Notes: generated by a model not told the origin, from the sequence alone. A stretch of DNA of 64,000 nucleotides from CAWIUB01 sp963839995 (GCA_963839995.1 CAWIXH010000013.1:124001-188000), one strand, 5' to 3'; shown: positions 16,890-27,745, counted from the first letter of the stretch. Made by a program: numbers and translations.

Positions 16890-17414
16890 CCGGGCTGCGC
16901 CCTCCCGAACGGGAACGTCGCGTCGAGCACCCAGTGGTCGTCGCGCAGCACAAGCAGGCTCAGCTCGGCGATGCGTACACGCAGCGGCAGGGCGGACTCG
17001 ACCGTCGCCCTGAGGTGGCCGAGCTCGGCAGGATCGCGTTGGTCGGCGATCGTCAGGTGCGGGACCGAATCGTCGAACACACCGCCGTAAGGCGGATGTG
17101 ACGGCCATCTCGCGTAGACCGCCACCGTAAGCTGTCGGATCGGTTCGGCGGGCTGCGGGTCGAGCCCACAGGGTGCGCGGGAAGGTCCCGAACCGGGTGA
17201 AGGTCACGTCGATCGGGCCCGTCCGGCCACACATGCTGACCAGAGCATCGCGGTCCTGCGCTGCCACGTCCGAGACGAGGAGCCACGGAGCAAGCACAGT
17301 GATGTGCGCCGGGACGCCGAAGGCGGCGATCGGGTCGTAGCGTCGCCGCCAGCGACTCACCACCGCTTCGACTTCGGGCACCCGCAGGACAAGCGCGGAT
17401 TGTCCCTCGGTCAC
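16865..17414 (-). pseudogene. frameshifted 2'-5' RNA ligase superfamily gene
   Basis: The N-terminal frame (MTEGQSALVLRVPEVEAVV, first motif AHITVLAP) reads to GTFPRTLW. The continuation LDPQPAEPIRQLTVAVYARW, then second motif VPHLTIADQ, is in another frame. One extra base in the C run at about 17164-17166 explains the shift. The C-terminus ends at 16865. A single-base lesion could be a sequencing slip, but no other lesion would be needed to restore the gene. Confidence 0.75.
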
Positions 17415-17417
17415 GCG

Positions 17418-19277
17418 CTATCTCTTGGCGATTTGGGAGACGTCGCCGGCCGACAGCGCGGCGATGAAGGCCTCCTGGGGCACCTCCACCCGGCCGACCA
17501 TCTTCATCCGCTTCTTGCCCTCCTTCTGCTTCTCCAGCAGCTTGCGTTTGCGGGTGATGTCGCCGCCGTAGCACTTGGCCAGCACGTCCTTGCGGATGGC
17601 CCGGATGTTCTCCCGGGCGATCACCCGCGAGCCGACCGCCGCCTGGATGGGCACCTCGAACTGCTGACGCGGGATCAGCTCGCGCAGCTTCGCCGTCATC
17701 ATCGTCCCGTAGCCGTACGCCTTGTCCTTGTGCACGATCGCCGAGAACGCATCGACCGGCTCGCCCTGCAGGAGGATGTCCACCTTGACCAACTCGGCCA
17801 CCTCCTCGCCCGCCGCCTCGTAGTCCAGGCTCGCGTAGCCGCGGGTGCGCGACTTCAACTGGTCGAAGAAGTCGAAGATGATCTCGGCAAGCGGCAGCGT
17901 GTAGCGCAACTCGACGCGGGTCTCGGACAGGTAGTCCATGCCCTGCAAGGCACCGCGCCTCGACTGGCACAACTCCATGATCGTGCCGATGTACTCACTC
18001 GGCGCGATGATCATCGCCTTGACGACCGGCTCGAAGACCTCGCCGATCTTCTGCCCTGTTGGCCAGTCCGAGGGATTCGTGACGACGTGCTCGGCACCGC
18101 CCTCGAGCACAACGCGATAGACGACGTTGGGCGCGGTCGAGATCAGATCCAGGTCGAACTCGCGCTCCAGCCGGTCGCGGGTGATCTCCAGGTGCAACAG
18201 GCCGAGAAACCCGCACCGGAAGCCGAATCCCAGTGCTGCCGACGATTCCGGTTCGTACACCAGCGCAGCGTCGTTGAGCCGCAGCCGGTCGAGCGCGTCG
18301 CGCAGCAGCGGGTAGTCCGAGCCGTCCATCGGGTAGAGCCCGGAGTAGACCATCGGCTTGGGGTCGCGGTATCCGCCGAGGGCGGTCTTCGCGGGCTTCG
18401 CCGCGTCGGTGACCGTATCGCCGACCCGCGACTGGCGGACGTCCTTGACACCGGTGATCAGATAGCCCACCTCGCCGACACCGAGTCCCCCGGTCGGCCT
18501 CGGCTCCGGTGAGATCACTCCGATCTCGAGCAACTCGTGCGTTGCTCCGGTGGACATCATCCGAATCCGTTCGCGCGGCGAGAAGAACCCATCGATGACA
18601 CGGATGTAGGTGATCACACCGCGGTAGATGTCGTAGACCGAATCGAAGATCATCGCGCGGGGTGGGGCGTCGGCAGCGCCGACGGGTGGCGGGATTTCCC
18701 GGCAGACGACGTCGAGCAGTTCCGCTACCCCCTCGCCGGTCTTGGCACTCACCCGCAGTACGTCGCCGGCGTCGCAGCCGATGATGTGCGCGAGCTCGGC
18801 GGCATAACGCTCCGGCTGGGCGGCCGGTAGGTCGATCTTGTTGAGGACCGGGATGACGTGCAGGTCGTTCTCGAGCGCCAGGTACAGGTTGGCCAGGGTT
18901 TGCGCCTCGATCCCCTGCGCAGCGTCGACCAGCAGCACCGCACCCTCGCAGGCCGCGAGTGACCGGGAAACCTCGTAGGTGAAATCCACGTGGCCGGGGG
19001 TATCGATCATGTGCAGGATGTGCTCGACGCCGGTGTCGCGCGAGGTCCACGGCATGCGGACGCTTTGCGCCTTGATCGTGATGCCCCGCTCGCGCTCGAT
19101 GTCCATCCGGTCGAGGTACTGGGCACGCATCTGGCGGGCATCGACCACGCCGGTCAGCTGCAGCATCCGGTCGGCCAGCGTCGACTTACCGTGGTCGATA
19201 TGGGCGATTATGCAGAAGTTGCGGATGCGCGCCGGATCCGTGCGGCCGGCGATATCGGTGCTGGCTGGCTCGGTCAA
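17418..19277 (-). CDS. lepA: elongation factor 4 (LepA)
   Basis: Ribosome-associated translational GTPase. G1 is AHIDHGKST, G2/G3 RGITIKAQ and DTPGHVDF, G4 NKIDLP; the LepA-specific C-terminal domain ends in GGDITRKRKLLEKQKEGKK. The frame is open to 19427, but the TTG at 19277, with GGAAAG 7 bp upstream, gives 619 residues, the usual length, starting LTEPASTDIAGRTDPARIRN. Normal neighbours (rpsT, holA, hemW). Confidence 0.93.
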   Translation of the reverse strand: MTEPASTDIAGRTDPARIRNFCIIAHIDHGKSTLADRMLQLTGVVDARQMRAQYLDRMDIERERGITIKAQSVRMPWTSRDTGVEHILHMIDTPGHVDFTYEVSRSLAACEGAVLLVDAAQGIEAQTLANLYLALENDLHVIPVLNKIDLPAAQPERYAAELAHIIGCDAGDVLRVSAKTGEGVAELLDVVCREIPPPVGAADAPPRAMIFDSVYDIYRGVITYIRVIDGFFSPRERIRMMSTGATHELLEIGVISPEPRPTGGLGVGEVGYLITGVKDVRQSRVGDTVTDAAKPAKTALGGYRDPKPMVYSGLYPMDGSDYPLLRDALDRLRLNDAALVYEPESSAALGFGFRCGFLGLLHLEITRDRLEREFDLDLISTAPNVVYRVVLEGGAEHVVTNPSDWPTGQKIGEVFEPVVKAMIIAPSEYIGTIMELCQSRRGALQGMDYLSETRVELRYTLPLAEIIFDFFDQLKSRTRGYASLDYEAAGEEVAELVKVDILLQGEPVDAFSAIVHKDKAYGYGTMMTAKLRELIPRQQFEVPIQAAVGSRVIARENIRAIRKDVLAKCYGGDITRKRKLLEKQKEGKKRMKMVGRVEVPQEAFIAALSAGDVSQIAKR

Positions 19278-19526
19278 CGAGTGGCTTTCCGTGCGTGCGT
19301 CGGGCGGCGGACACCACAATCGTCCCACGGCGAATGGTGCTGATCGGCGTTGTGCGGGGGCGCCCGTTTGCGGCCGAACACTCACCCCGTGCACCGGCGT
19401 CGACCCGATCAGGCAGGATGCCCGCATGACTCGTCAACGTTCCACCGGTTGTTCGACCGTCGCTGTGCGTCCGCATCTCCTCGGTCGAACAACCCCGGCG
19501 TTCGCCTCCCCCGAGCGGATCAACGC

Positions 19527-19913
19527 ATGACCCAGTCGGACTCTCGCGCCACCGCCGAGCTGCGCATCCCCGCCGCGCAGCTCAAGCCCGGTGACCTGGT
19601 CAACACGTCTCCGGGCGCTGACGAAGACTGGCAGCAGGTGCTCGGCGTCTATCCCTCGCCGACCACGATCAGCACCGCGTCGGAGGAGGTACGCACGCTG
19701 GTCAAGGCACTGCACGGGCGCTACGTCGTCGTCGAGCTGACCGATATCGCGCCGGTCGACTCCAACGTGTACTACGAGGGCGGGGTGGCCATGGCGCTGT
19801 CGAGCGACGACGAGGAGGACCAGCCGGTGGTCGACATAGTCAGCAACGACGACGGCGTGCGGACGTACCTGTACACGAAGTTCGAGCTGGTAACCATCCG
19901 CGGGCTGGCCTAG
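19527..19913 (+). CDS. conserved hypothetical protein divergent from lepA
   Basis: 128-residue soluble, acidic, probably beta-rich protein starting MTQSDSRATAELRIPAAQLK, with GDLVNTSPGADEDWQQVLGV and a charged loop SSDDEEDQ. No catalytic motif recognised. The ATG at 19527 has GAGCGGA about 9 bp upstream. I do not recognise a function. Confidence 0.65.
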   Translation: MTQSDSRATAELRIPAAQLKPGDLVNTSPGADEDWQQVLGVYPSPTTISTASEEVRTLVKALHGRYVVVELTDIAPVDSNVYYEGGVAMALSSDDEEDQPVVDIVSNDDGVRTYLYTKFELVTIRGLA

Positions 19914-20040
19914 GCCGCGGCGATTTGGGCCGCCCGAACCCCGCTGGTAGCCTGGTGGGGTTGTCTGCATGCGCCGCTTCGGGCCGGATCGGCGCCGGAT
20001 GATCCAATCCAGCAAACCTTAGGGACGTCGAGGCTACTTC

Positions 20041-20301
20041 GTGGCGAACATCAAGTCGCAGATCAAGCGCATCCGCACGAACGAGAACGCGCGGGTGCGG
20101 AACAAGAGCGTGAAATCGTCGCTGCGCACGGCGGCGCGCCGGTTCCGGGTGGCCGCCGACGCCGGCAATCGCGAGGCCGCCGCGACCGCATTCACGGCCG
20201 CCTCCCGCAAGCTGGACAAGGCCGTGAGCAAAGGCGTCATCCACCGCAACCAGGCCGCCAACAAGAAATCGGCCATGGCCCAGCGGGTCAACTCGCTGTA
20301 A
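20041..20301 (+). CDS. rpsT: 30S ribosomal protein S20
   Basis: 86-residue basic S20 (MANIKSQIKRIRTNENARVR start, QAANKKSAMAQRVNSL end). GTG start at 20041. It is the classic neighbour of holA and lepA. The preceding gap (19914-20040) probably holds its promoter and 5' leader. Confidence 0.96.
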   Translation: MANIKSQIKRIRTNENARVRNKSVKSSLRTAARRFRVAADAGNREAAATAFTAASRKLDKAVSKGVIHRNQAANKKSAMAQRVNSL

Positions 20302-20483
20302 ATCACTCGCCGCCTGATCGGCTCACCGCCTGATCGGTCGCTGTAGACCGCTCGCCGCGCTTTGCCTGCCGAAGCCGCGTCTCACCACCACCACCACACG
20401 CGTCCAGCAGACAAAGCCCGCCGCTCGGGCTCGGTGCGCCGCACAGGTCGGCCCACTTGCGCTCCCCATAGCGCGAATCCGCG

Positions 20484-21503
20484 CTAGCGCGCCGCCCGCG
20501 CTGCACCGAGCGCCGTGATCGCCCGCTCCAGGGCGTAGCTTGGGTCGACGGCGACGCCCTTGACGTCGGCGTTGAGCCCAGCGACCACGATGAGGGCGCG
20601 GCGGATCCCGGCCTCGGTCCAGCCCCGCGACTGCGACTGCGCACGCCGGACCTTCCAGGGCGGCATTCCGAGTCGCTGGGCCAGCTCGTAGGTGCTGCTC
20701 CCCCGCCGACCGGCGGCGCTCACCCGGGCGACGGATCGTGCGCCATCGGCGAGCGCGTCGGCGATCACCACGTGGGGCACGCCGACCGCCAGTGCCCAGC
20801 GCAGCGTTTCGAGCGCGCCAGGCACATCGCCGACGACGGCCCGATCCGCGACAGCGAACCCGGTGACCTCGGCGCGGCCGCGGTGATAGGCGGCAACGAC
20901 CTGGGCGTCAATCCGGCCGCCCGAGTCGTCCACGAGCTGAGCGGAGACCGACGCCAGCTCGCGCAGGTCGCTGCCGACGGCGTCCAGCAGCGCAGCCGCC
21001 CCGTCGGCCGTAATCGTGCCGCCGGCTCGCCGCACCTCAGCCCGGACGAAATCCAGCCGCTCCTCCGGTCTGGTCAGCCTGCTGCAGGCGATCTCCTTCG
21101 CACCGGACGATCGAGCGACGTCCAGAACCGTCTTGCCCTTGGCGCCACCCGCATGTTGCAGCACCACCGTGACGTCGTCCGCCGGGGAGGAGAGAAAGGG
21201 CGCGAGTGCCTCGAGCGCGACTGGCTTCAGATCCTGAGCCGCCTGCACGACAAGCAACCGGCCGCCACCGAACAGCGACGGGCTGAGCAGCTCGTAGAGC
21301 TCCGCTACATCGAGCTCGGCGCCGCCGCGTTCCCGGATGTCGGCCTCGGGGTCGGCTCGACGCGCGGCGGCGGAGACCTGCTCGAGGGCGCGCGTGACGA
21401 GCAGCTCCTCGTCGCCGACGAGCAGGACAACGGGCGGCAGGCGATCAGCGGTACCGGCTCGCGCCGCGGCCGGACGATCGGCGTCCGGGTCGGGATCAGG
21501 CAT
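20484..21503 (-). CDS. holA: DNA polymerase III subunit delta
   Basis: 339-residue clamp-loader delta subunit. N-terminal LLVGDEELLVTRALEQV, LYELLSPSLFGGGRLLVV and EALAPFLSSPADDVTVVLQHAG are family-typical. The C-terminal helical region has YELAQRLGMPPWKVRRAQSQ. It lies directly downstream of comEC as in other actinobacteria. Confidence 0.92.
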   Translation of the reverse strand: MPDPDPDADRPAAARAGTADRLPPVVLLVGDEELLVTRALEQVSAAARRADPEADIRERGGAELDVAELYELLSPSLFGGGRLLVVQAAQDLKPVALEALAPFLSSPADDVTVVLQHAGGAKGKTVLDVARSSGAKEIACSRLTRPEERLDFVRAEVRRAGGTITADGAAALLDAVGSDLRELASVSAQLVDDSGGRIDAQVVAAYHRGRAEVTGFAVADRAVVGDVPGALETLRWALAVGVPHVVIADALADGARSVARVSAAGRRGSSTYELAQRLGMPPWKVRRAQSQSRGWTEAGIRRALIVVAGLNADVKGVAVDPSYALERAITALGAARAAR

Positions 21504-23221
21504 GACGTCATCGTGGCATGGTGCGCCGACGCCCCGATCGGGTCGTCGGACACTGTGCGGGGTGAGCCGCTACCCACCCATGCCGTTGCTGCGTGGACAA
21601 CGGTCGACAGCGCGCCGTCATGCGCGACGACGGCCACCGTGCCGTCGCGGTCGGTGCGCCGCACCGGCACGCCGAGCGCGCTGAGCATGGCGAGAAGCAT
21701 CGGTGACGGATGACCGTAATCGTTGTGCAGACCCACCGAGATGACCCCGAGCTTGGCGCCGACCGCCGCGATGAAGGCCCGGTCGGAGTACGCGCTGCCG
21801 TGATGCGGGACCTTGAGCACGTCGGCGCGCAGGTCGGTGCCCGCGGCGAGCAGGGCCTGCTGCGCCTCGACCTCGGCATCTCCCGGCAACAGAATCCGCT
21901 CACCGTCGACGGTCGCCCGCAGCACGATAGACGAGTTGTTTGGATCCGAGCGGGTACCGCGATAGACCGTCAACGGCGCGAGCACGTCCAGCCCAACCGC
22001 GCCGACCTCGATCCGCTGCCCGACCGCGACCGAACCCGCCGTCATCCGGTGCGCCGTGAGCAGCTGGGTCACGATCGCGACGCCTGAAGCCGGTTCGCGC
22101 AGCGGACCGGCGATCACCTGCAGGACCCGCCGGCCATGGAAGACGCCGGCCAAGCCACCGACATGGTCGAGGTGGTAGTGCGAGAGCACGACGAGGGGCA
22201 CCTGCGTGATCGCCAGGTCATGCAGGCAGCGGTCTATCGCAACCGGATCCGGGCCAGCGTCGACAACGACGGCTGTGTGCGGTCCAACGGGCAGCACCAG
22301 ACCATCGCCCTGTCCGACATCGCAGGCAACGAAGATCCACCCACTCGGCGGCCATCCTGAGACAACAGTCCGCACCGGGATCTCCAGCAGGACACAGACG
22401 ACCAGACCGCCGGCCACGATCCGTCGCGTCCGCCGCATCCGGGCCAGCCAGACCAGAGCACACGTCGCTCCAGCGAGCAAGGCCCCGCCCACCATGCCGC
22501 CTGGCCAAGGCAACCTGGCGCCCTGCAGTCCGCCGAAGAACTCGGCTACCCAGGCCAGCCATCGACACGGCCAACCTGCCAACTGGGCGAACATCGACCC
22601 GACGGTGAGACTCAGCGGAGCGGTTACCGCAGCGCAGAAGCCGAGCACGGTGGCGAGCGCCACGACAGGTTCGGCAAGCACGTTCGCGGGAATCGCCACG
22701 ATGCTCACGCTTCCGGAGATCACCGCGATCAAGGGTGCGGTGACCAGATGCGCCGCCGCGGCGACGGCCAGCGATTCGGCGAGGACCGGTGGCACTCGGC
22801 GGCGGCGCAGCGTCGCCGCCCAACCCGGAGCAACTGTCAGCAACGCCAAGGTCGCGAGCACCGACATTGCGAACCCGAGGTCGACCGCGAGCGCAGGCCG
22901 CCACAGCAACAGGCCGAGTACCGCGGCGGACACCAACGGAACCCCATCTCGCTGACGACCCGACGCTAGCGAGAACAACGCGATCGCCGCCATGACAGCC
23001 GCCCGCAACACGCTCGGTGATGGCCGAGCCACCACCACGAACATGAGTAGCACGGCCACACCGGCGACGGCACAAGTGCGTGGGCCGCAACCGAAGCGGC
23101 GCAGCACCAGCAGGCAGGCGCCCACCACGATCGTGCAGTTCGTGCCAACCACGGCGACACAGCCATAGTTGTTGCCGCCGTGATGGGCGCGCCCGCTCAC
23201 CGCCCTGGATAGGGGTCGCAC
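21305..23221 (-). pseudogene. comEC: 5'-truncated comEC (DNA uptake channel)
   Basis: Recognisable ComEC/Rec2 from VAVVGTNCTIVVGACLLVLR onward: competence-domain membrane helices, then the metallo-beta-lactamase-like domain (VVLSHYHLDHVGGLAGVFHG, VPHHGSAYSDRAFI). Family members have roughly 200 more residues before this point (OB-like domain, first membrane helices, and the start of the competence domain). Here only an unrelated 25-residue stretch precedes it, so the 5' end is deleted at about 23155-23175. At the 3' end the frame runs about 200 bp into holA without family similarity, so the original stop is probably also altered. DNA uptake through this protein is unlikely. Confidence 0.8.
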
Positions 23222-23555
23222 AGTTAGTAGATCGCCCTGCCACGACGTGGGCCCAACGCATTACTTTGCCGATATACCGCCCGGGTTCGGGGGGGACGCG
23301 GAGCTGGCCAGCTGGTCGCCATGTTCGTCGCGATCTTTCTGTCCGGTGCGCGCTGGGGAACGCACGTCGGAGCCGCTGCATAAGGGACTCTGCTACGACG
23401 AGGTCCGATCAGTGCGCCGACCTGGCCGCCGAGTCTCTCTGTCGCCGAAACTCACGACGAAGACCCCCGGTCGGATGACGATTTCAGCAGAGGATGCGCC
23501 AGGCGGGGACACCGTGCTGTGCGGATTGCGAGCGCCGGAGCAGCCGGCTGGGGTT
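23222..23555. other. gap between the truncated comEC and the TOTE pseudogene
   Basis: About 330 bp in which I recognise no gene on either strand. It contains the breakpoint side of the comEC truncation; the missing comEC 5' part and comEA are not here. Confidence 0.5.
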
Positions 23556-26049
23556 TCACACCTCCGGTCGATGTGGCGTGCGTTCGGCTGGCCCGGGTTG
23601 CCCGTGCTGTCGCAGGGTTCGGGGGTCGGGGAAGTCGAGGCTGGTGTAGCCCGGGGTACGGCGGGCGAGGGAGGAGGCGAGCACTCGGGTGCGGACGTCG
23701 TGGTAGTCATGGACTTCCGCGGCGATCTTGCCAGGGTGGGGGCGCAGGATCCGCCCGGCGTACTGGACGAGTAGACGTTTGGACGCCACTGGGGCGGCCA
23801 AGAACAGTGTGTCCAGCGGGGGGCAGTCGAAGCCTTCGCCGATGTACGGGCCGGTGGCGAGGATCAGCAGCGGCTGCCCGTCACCGGATTGGAGCCGGCC
23901 AGTGCGGCGGTGCGGGCTTTGGCGCCCATCCCGCCGCGCAGGATGACCGGGTCGTGGCCACGCTCGCGCAGCGTGTGGGCGAGTTGGTCGAGGTGGCGGG
24001 TCCACTGGGTGAGGACCAGGCAGTGCCGGCCGTGGCCGAGCGCGGTGAGCACGGTCGTCGCAGATCTGCCTGACGCGGGCGGGATCGGTGGCCAGGTCGC
24101 GGTAGATCGCGGCGATACCGCCGGGCGCGGACGGATCGGCGTCGCCGGAGTATCGATAGCTGGTGTGGTGAACGTGCAGCACCCGGTGCGGTACGACGGC
24201 CTGCCCGGCGCAGTCAGGCAGGGTGCCGGGTCGGGCCGGGGGCATGGTGTGCCGGATCGGGCCGAGTTGCAGCGGGATGAGGTCATCGAGCCGATCTCGC
24301 CGGTAGGGGGTGGCGGTGAGCCGAGCCAGCGGCGGGTGGGGATCTGCTTGATCGCGTGCTCGAACGCGGCGGCGGGCACGTGGTGGCATTCATCGACGAT
24401 CACCAGCCCGTAGCTGGCGGTGAGCGCGCGGATGTCGTCGCGTCGGGTGAGGGTCTGCAGCATCGCCACATCGATCACGCCGCGGGTCGTGGCCCGGCCG
24501 CCGCCGAGCTGGCCGGCCTTCACGTCCAGCAGGTCCCGCAGCCGGGCACGCCACTGGTCGGCCAGCGCCTTGCGGTCTACCAGCACCAGGGTGGAGGTGG
24601 CGTGCGTGGCGATCAGCGCGCAGGCGATGACGGTCTTCCCGGCTGCGGGCGGGGCGACTAGCACGCCTAGCTCGTGCCCGCTCAGCGCGGCGTGGGCGGC
24701 CTGTTGGGCGGTGTCAAGCTCCGTGCCGAGCGTGAACTCCCGCCGCTGCCCTGCGGCGCGCTGATCGGTGGTGTGCAGTCGGCTGCCGGCCTGCTCGACG
24801 ATCCGGGCGAGCGTGTCGTACATTCCGCGGGGCAGGATCAGGTCGCCGTTGAGGGTCTCGTCGTAGCTGCGCAGGAACCGCGGCACGTTCCAGGTCGATT
24901 GGCGGCGGCGTTGCCGCTCATAGAAGTCCGGGTTCGGCATCGACGCGGCAAGCTTGAGCGTCGCGCTCAGCGCCGGGGTCAGGTCCTCGCCGGAGATTGT
25001 GATGCCTGCGCCGAGCTGCGCCCGGATCACCGACGCCACGGGCGGGATGGTTCTACTGGCCGTCGGCACGCTGAGCCTGTCGACTGCCGTGCCAACAGTT
25101 AGCCGGCCCAGCCGGCGTACCGCCCGGTCGAGTTCGCCCGGAAACATCCGCCCCAGCGTGGACAGGTAGGCCCACTGATCCTGGTGCGGTTCGAGCGTGC
25201 CCAGGTCCAGGAACGCGCAAGCTCCGCGGTCCCGAGCCCGGCGGGCTAGCGGTGCAGCGATCAGGTTCCCCAGCCCACCGGCCGGGAGCACGTCCTGCGA
25301 CGGGAACAGCCGGTCGTAGCTGGTCAGATCCATCCGCCCGCGCAGCCCGATCGCCTCCCGCAGCAGCCCGCTGCCCAACCCCCGTGCGGTCGCAGCCGGC
25401 ACGGGGTCGGTGAAGAAGACCCAGGTGTGCCGCCCAACCCGGAGAGCGAGACCTCCAACGCGGCTGGAACCTGCGCAGCCCGCGCAACCTTCAGGTAGGC
25501 AAGTGCGTCGAGCATCGCGTACGGCCCGTCGAAGTCCGCGGCCAGCCAGCGGCACCGATCCCCGTCCAGCATCGGATACAGCCCGATCTCCGCCCCACCG
25601 GTCAAGTGCGCCTCAATGACCTCATCGGTCAACGACAGATACTGCCGCTCCGCGGCGCGCATCCCCCTGCGCCACCGACCGCGGATCGCCGGCATCCACC
25701 CGGAGCGCCCGTCGCGCGGGTTGTCCTATCGCACCGCGTACACGTCGGTGCGAGCCGCGAACAGGGTCCGGTAGAACGCCACCTTCACCGCCGACGGCGA
25801 CCCGGCATGCACCACGCCGGGCACCGCGTCGAAGATCGCGGTCTGCGCAGGCTCCGGCGGCCGCGCCTGCACCGGCGTCAACTCCAGTAACCGCAGCAGT
25901 CGCACGTTCTCCGCCTGCAGCCGCCCAAGCCGCTCGCGCAGCACGGCAACCTCACCGGCCGACCCGGCCGCCACCGCCGCAGCACCCGTCAGGCCCGACC
26001 CGCTGCGCTCGCCGCCGTCGCCGTCTCGTCCCACGCGCACGACCGCCAC
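23556..26049 (-). pseudogene. TOTE conflict-system primase-helicase, multiply inactivated
   Basis: Follows one large protein of about 830 codons: a coiled N-terminus (VLRERLGRLQAENVRLLRLL), VAFYRTLFAARTDVYAVR, an archaeo-eukaryotic primase domain (WLAADFDGPYAMLDAL, SLSG then HTWVFF, SYDRLFPSQDVLP), then a superfamily-2 helicase (Walker A APPAAGKT, VIVDECHH, LTATPYRRDRL, GEGFDCPPLDTLFLAAPV, YAGRILRP). Lesions: an amber codon at 25726-25728 where relatives have Trp (YAVR-stop-DNPRDG), and single-base frameshifts near 25430, 24320, 24060 and 23895. The domain order matches TOTE-type helicase/primase effectors of biological conflict. Not functional as it stands. Confidence 0.85.
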
Positions 26050-26235
26050 CGTAGGCCGGATGCCGGTGCCGCCGCGCGGCGGCCGCGCCGATCCGGCACC
26101 AGAGTGCGCCCGAACCGATTCCGGTGATCGCTGGCACCGCGTCTTCGGGTGCCGAGGCTGTGCGCGGACCTCGATCGGGGTGTGCTGATCGGCGGTGGGG
26201 TGATAGTGCGCTGTGGCGTTGCTCTCGCCGGAATG

Positions 26236-27378
26236 TCAGGGCTGTGGGATCTCGGGCGGTCCCTGGTGTGCGGTCTGCGCGTCTGGGTCGTGGTCGGCTG
26301 CGCGCAGGTTGAGCGCCTCCGGCTGTTGGTGTGCCGGAGGCAGCTGTGAGTCGAACCAGCCGCTGGTGTCGATGCCGGTGGACGGCGGGGGGAAGTCGGC
26401 GGAGGTCGCGGTGAGCCAGGAGGCTGGCTGCCGGCCGTCACCGGTGTCCTCGCCGGACAGCCTCCCGAGTCCTTCGAGGGCCTGGCTGAACTCGCTCGGG
26501 ATGATCCACATCTTGTTCGCGTCGCCCCGGGCGATCTGCGGCAGTGTTTGCAGGTACTGGTAGGCCAGCAGCGCCGGGTCGGGTCTGCCGGCGTGAATCG
26601 CGCCGAAGGTCGTTTCGACGGCCTTGGCCTGGCCCTGCGCACTCAGGTACCGCCCCGCCCGCTCGCCTTCGGCGCGCAAGATCAGCGACTGCCGTTCCGC
26701 TTCGGCGGCCAGGATCGCCGACTGCTTCTGCCCCTCAGCGCTGAGGATCTGCGCGGCCTTGTCGCCCTCGGCGGTCTTGATCGCCGACTCCCGCTGACCC
26801 TCGGCGGCCAGGATCACCGCCCGCTTGTTGCGGTCGGCGCGCATCTGCGCCTCCATCGCGTTCTGGATCGAGGCCGGCGGGTCGATCGCCTTGATCTCCA
26901 CCCGGGCCACCCGGATCCCCCACGGCCCGGTCGCCTCGTCCAGCACGACGCGCAGCTGGGTGTTGATGTGGTCGCGGCTGGTCAGCGCCTGCTCCAGGTT
27001 CAGCGACCCGACCACGTTCCGCAGCGTGGTGATCGTCAGCTGCTCGACCGCCTGGATGTAGTTCTGGATCTCATAGGTCGCCGAGCGCGGGTCGGTGACC
27101 TGGAAGTAGATCACCGAGTCGACCGCCACGGTCAGGTTGTCGGAGGTGATCACCGGCTGTGGCGGGAAGCTGACCACCTGCTCGCGCAGATCGATCAACG
27201 GCCGGATCCGATCGACGAACGGAACCAGCAGCGCCAGGCCGGGACCCTGGGTGCGGATGTAGCGGCCCAGCCGTTCCACCACCGCCGCCCGCGCCTGCGG
27301 CACGATCCGCACAGTGCGCACCATAACCAGGACAAACACAGCCGCAACGATCGCCACGGCGATCCACAGGGCTAACAT
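26236..27378 (-). CDS. SPFH/Band 7 membrane protein (paraslipin-like)
   Basis: 380 residues. One N-terminal membrane segment (LWIAVAIVAAVFVLVMV), then an SPFH domain (GRYIRTQGPGLALLVPFVDR, SLNLEQALTSRDHIN, GPWGIRVARVEIKAIDPP). A long charged helical region is rich in repeated AEG units (AAEGQRESA, TAEGDKAA, SAEGQKQSA, RAEGERAG), and the tail is Pro-rich and low in complexity. It forms ring-like oligomers at the inner membrane in related systems. An nfeD-type partner is not seen. Confidence 0.88.
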   Translation of the reverse strand: MLALWIAVAIVAAVFVLVMVRTVRIVPQARAAVVERLGRYIRTQGPGLALLVPFVDRIRPLIDLREQVVSFPPQPVITSDNLTVAVDSVIYFQVTDPRSATYEIQNYIQAVEQLTITTLRNVVGSLNLEQALTSRDHINTQLRVVLDEATGPWGIRVARVEIKAIDPPASIQNAMEAQMRADRNKRAVILAAEGQRESAIKTAEGDKAAQILSAEGQKQSAILAAEAERQSLILRAEGERAGRYLSAQGQAKAVETTFGAIHAGRPDPALLAYQYLQTLPQIARGDANKMWIIPSEFSQALEGLGRLSGEDTGDGRQPASWLTATSADFPPPSTGIDTSGWFDSQLPPAHQQPEALNLRAADHDPDAQTAHQGPPEIPQP

Positions 27379-27514
27379 GGCGGGAGCCTCTCAGCTGGAC
27401 AATGATTCGTCGTACACCACGGCGGTGGCACTGCGGATCTGCGGGACCCGCACCGCGGCCCGCCTGACTGAACCGCCCGGGATTGATGGAGGGTCAAGGC
27501 CCGAAATCCGTCGG

Positions 27515-27745
27515 TTAGGGAAAGCGCTGAGCGGAGTTGGGTGGCTGACCGACATCGACCATGTCGCCCCGGCAGATACAGCGCCGGCTGAGCCCGTTGT
27601 GCAGCGTGGCTGCGCAGTAACGCAGAGCGGTGGCGTCGTGTGCGTCCTGCGGATGTGGGCAGGCGCCGCAGCACGTGATGGTCTGCGCGTCCTCGATCTG
27701 CTCGACCTCGTCGCCATCGGTGCGGCCAGTTCGGAGAGTGTTCAT
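27515..27745 (-). CDS. small Cys-rich putative zinc-binding protein
   Basis: 76 residues, MNTLRTGRTDGDEVEQIEDA start. Six cysteines (25, 26, 29, 44, 56, 58) are arranged as CCGACPH, RYCAATL and RRCICRG, with two His nearby. This pattern recurs in small actinobacterial proteins ending in an R-x-C-x-C motif; function unknown to me. It is isolated, 137 bp downstream of the SPFH gene's start on the far side. Confidence 0.5.
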   Translation of the reverse strand: MNTLRTGRTDGDEVEQIEDAQTITCCGACPHPQDAHDATALRYCAATLHNGLSRRCICRGDMVDVGQPPNSAQRFP

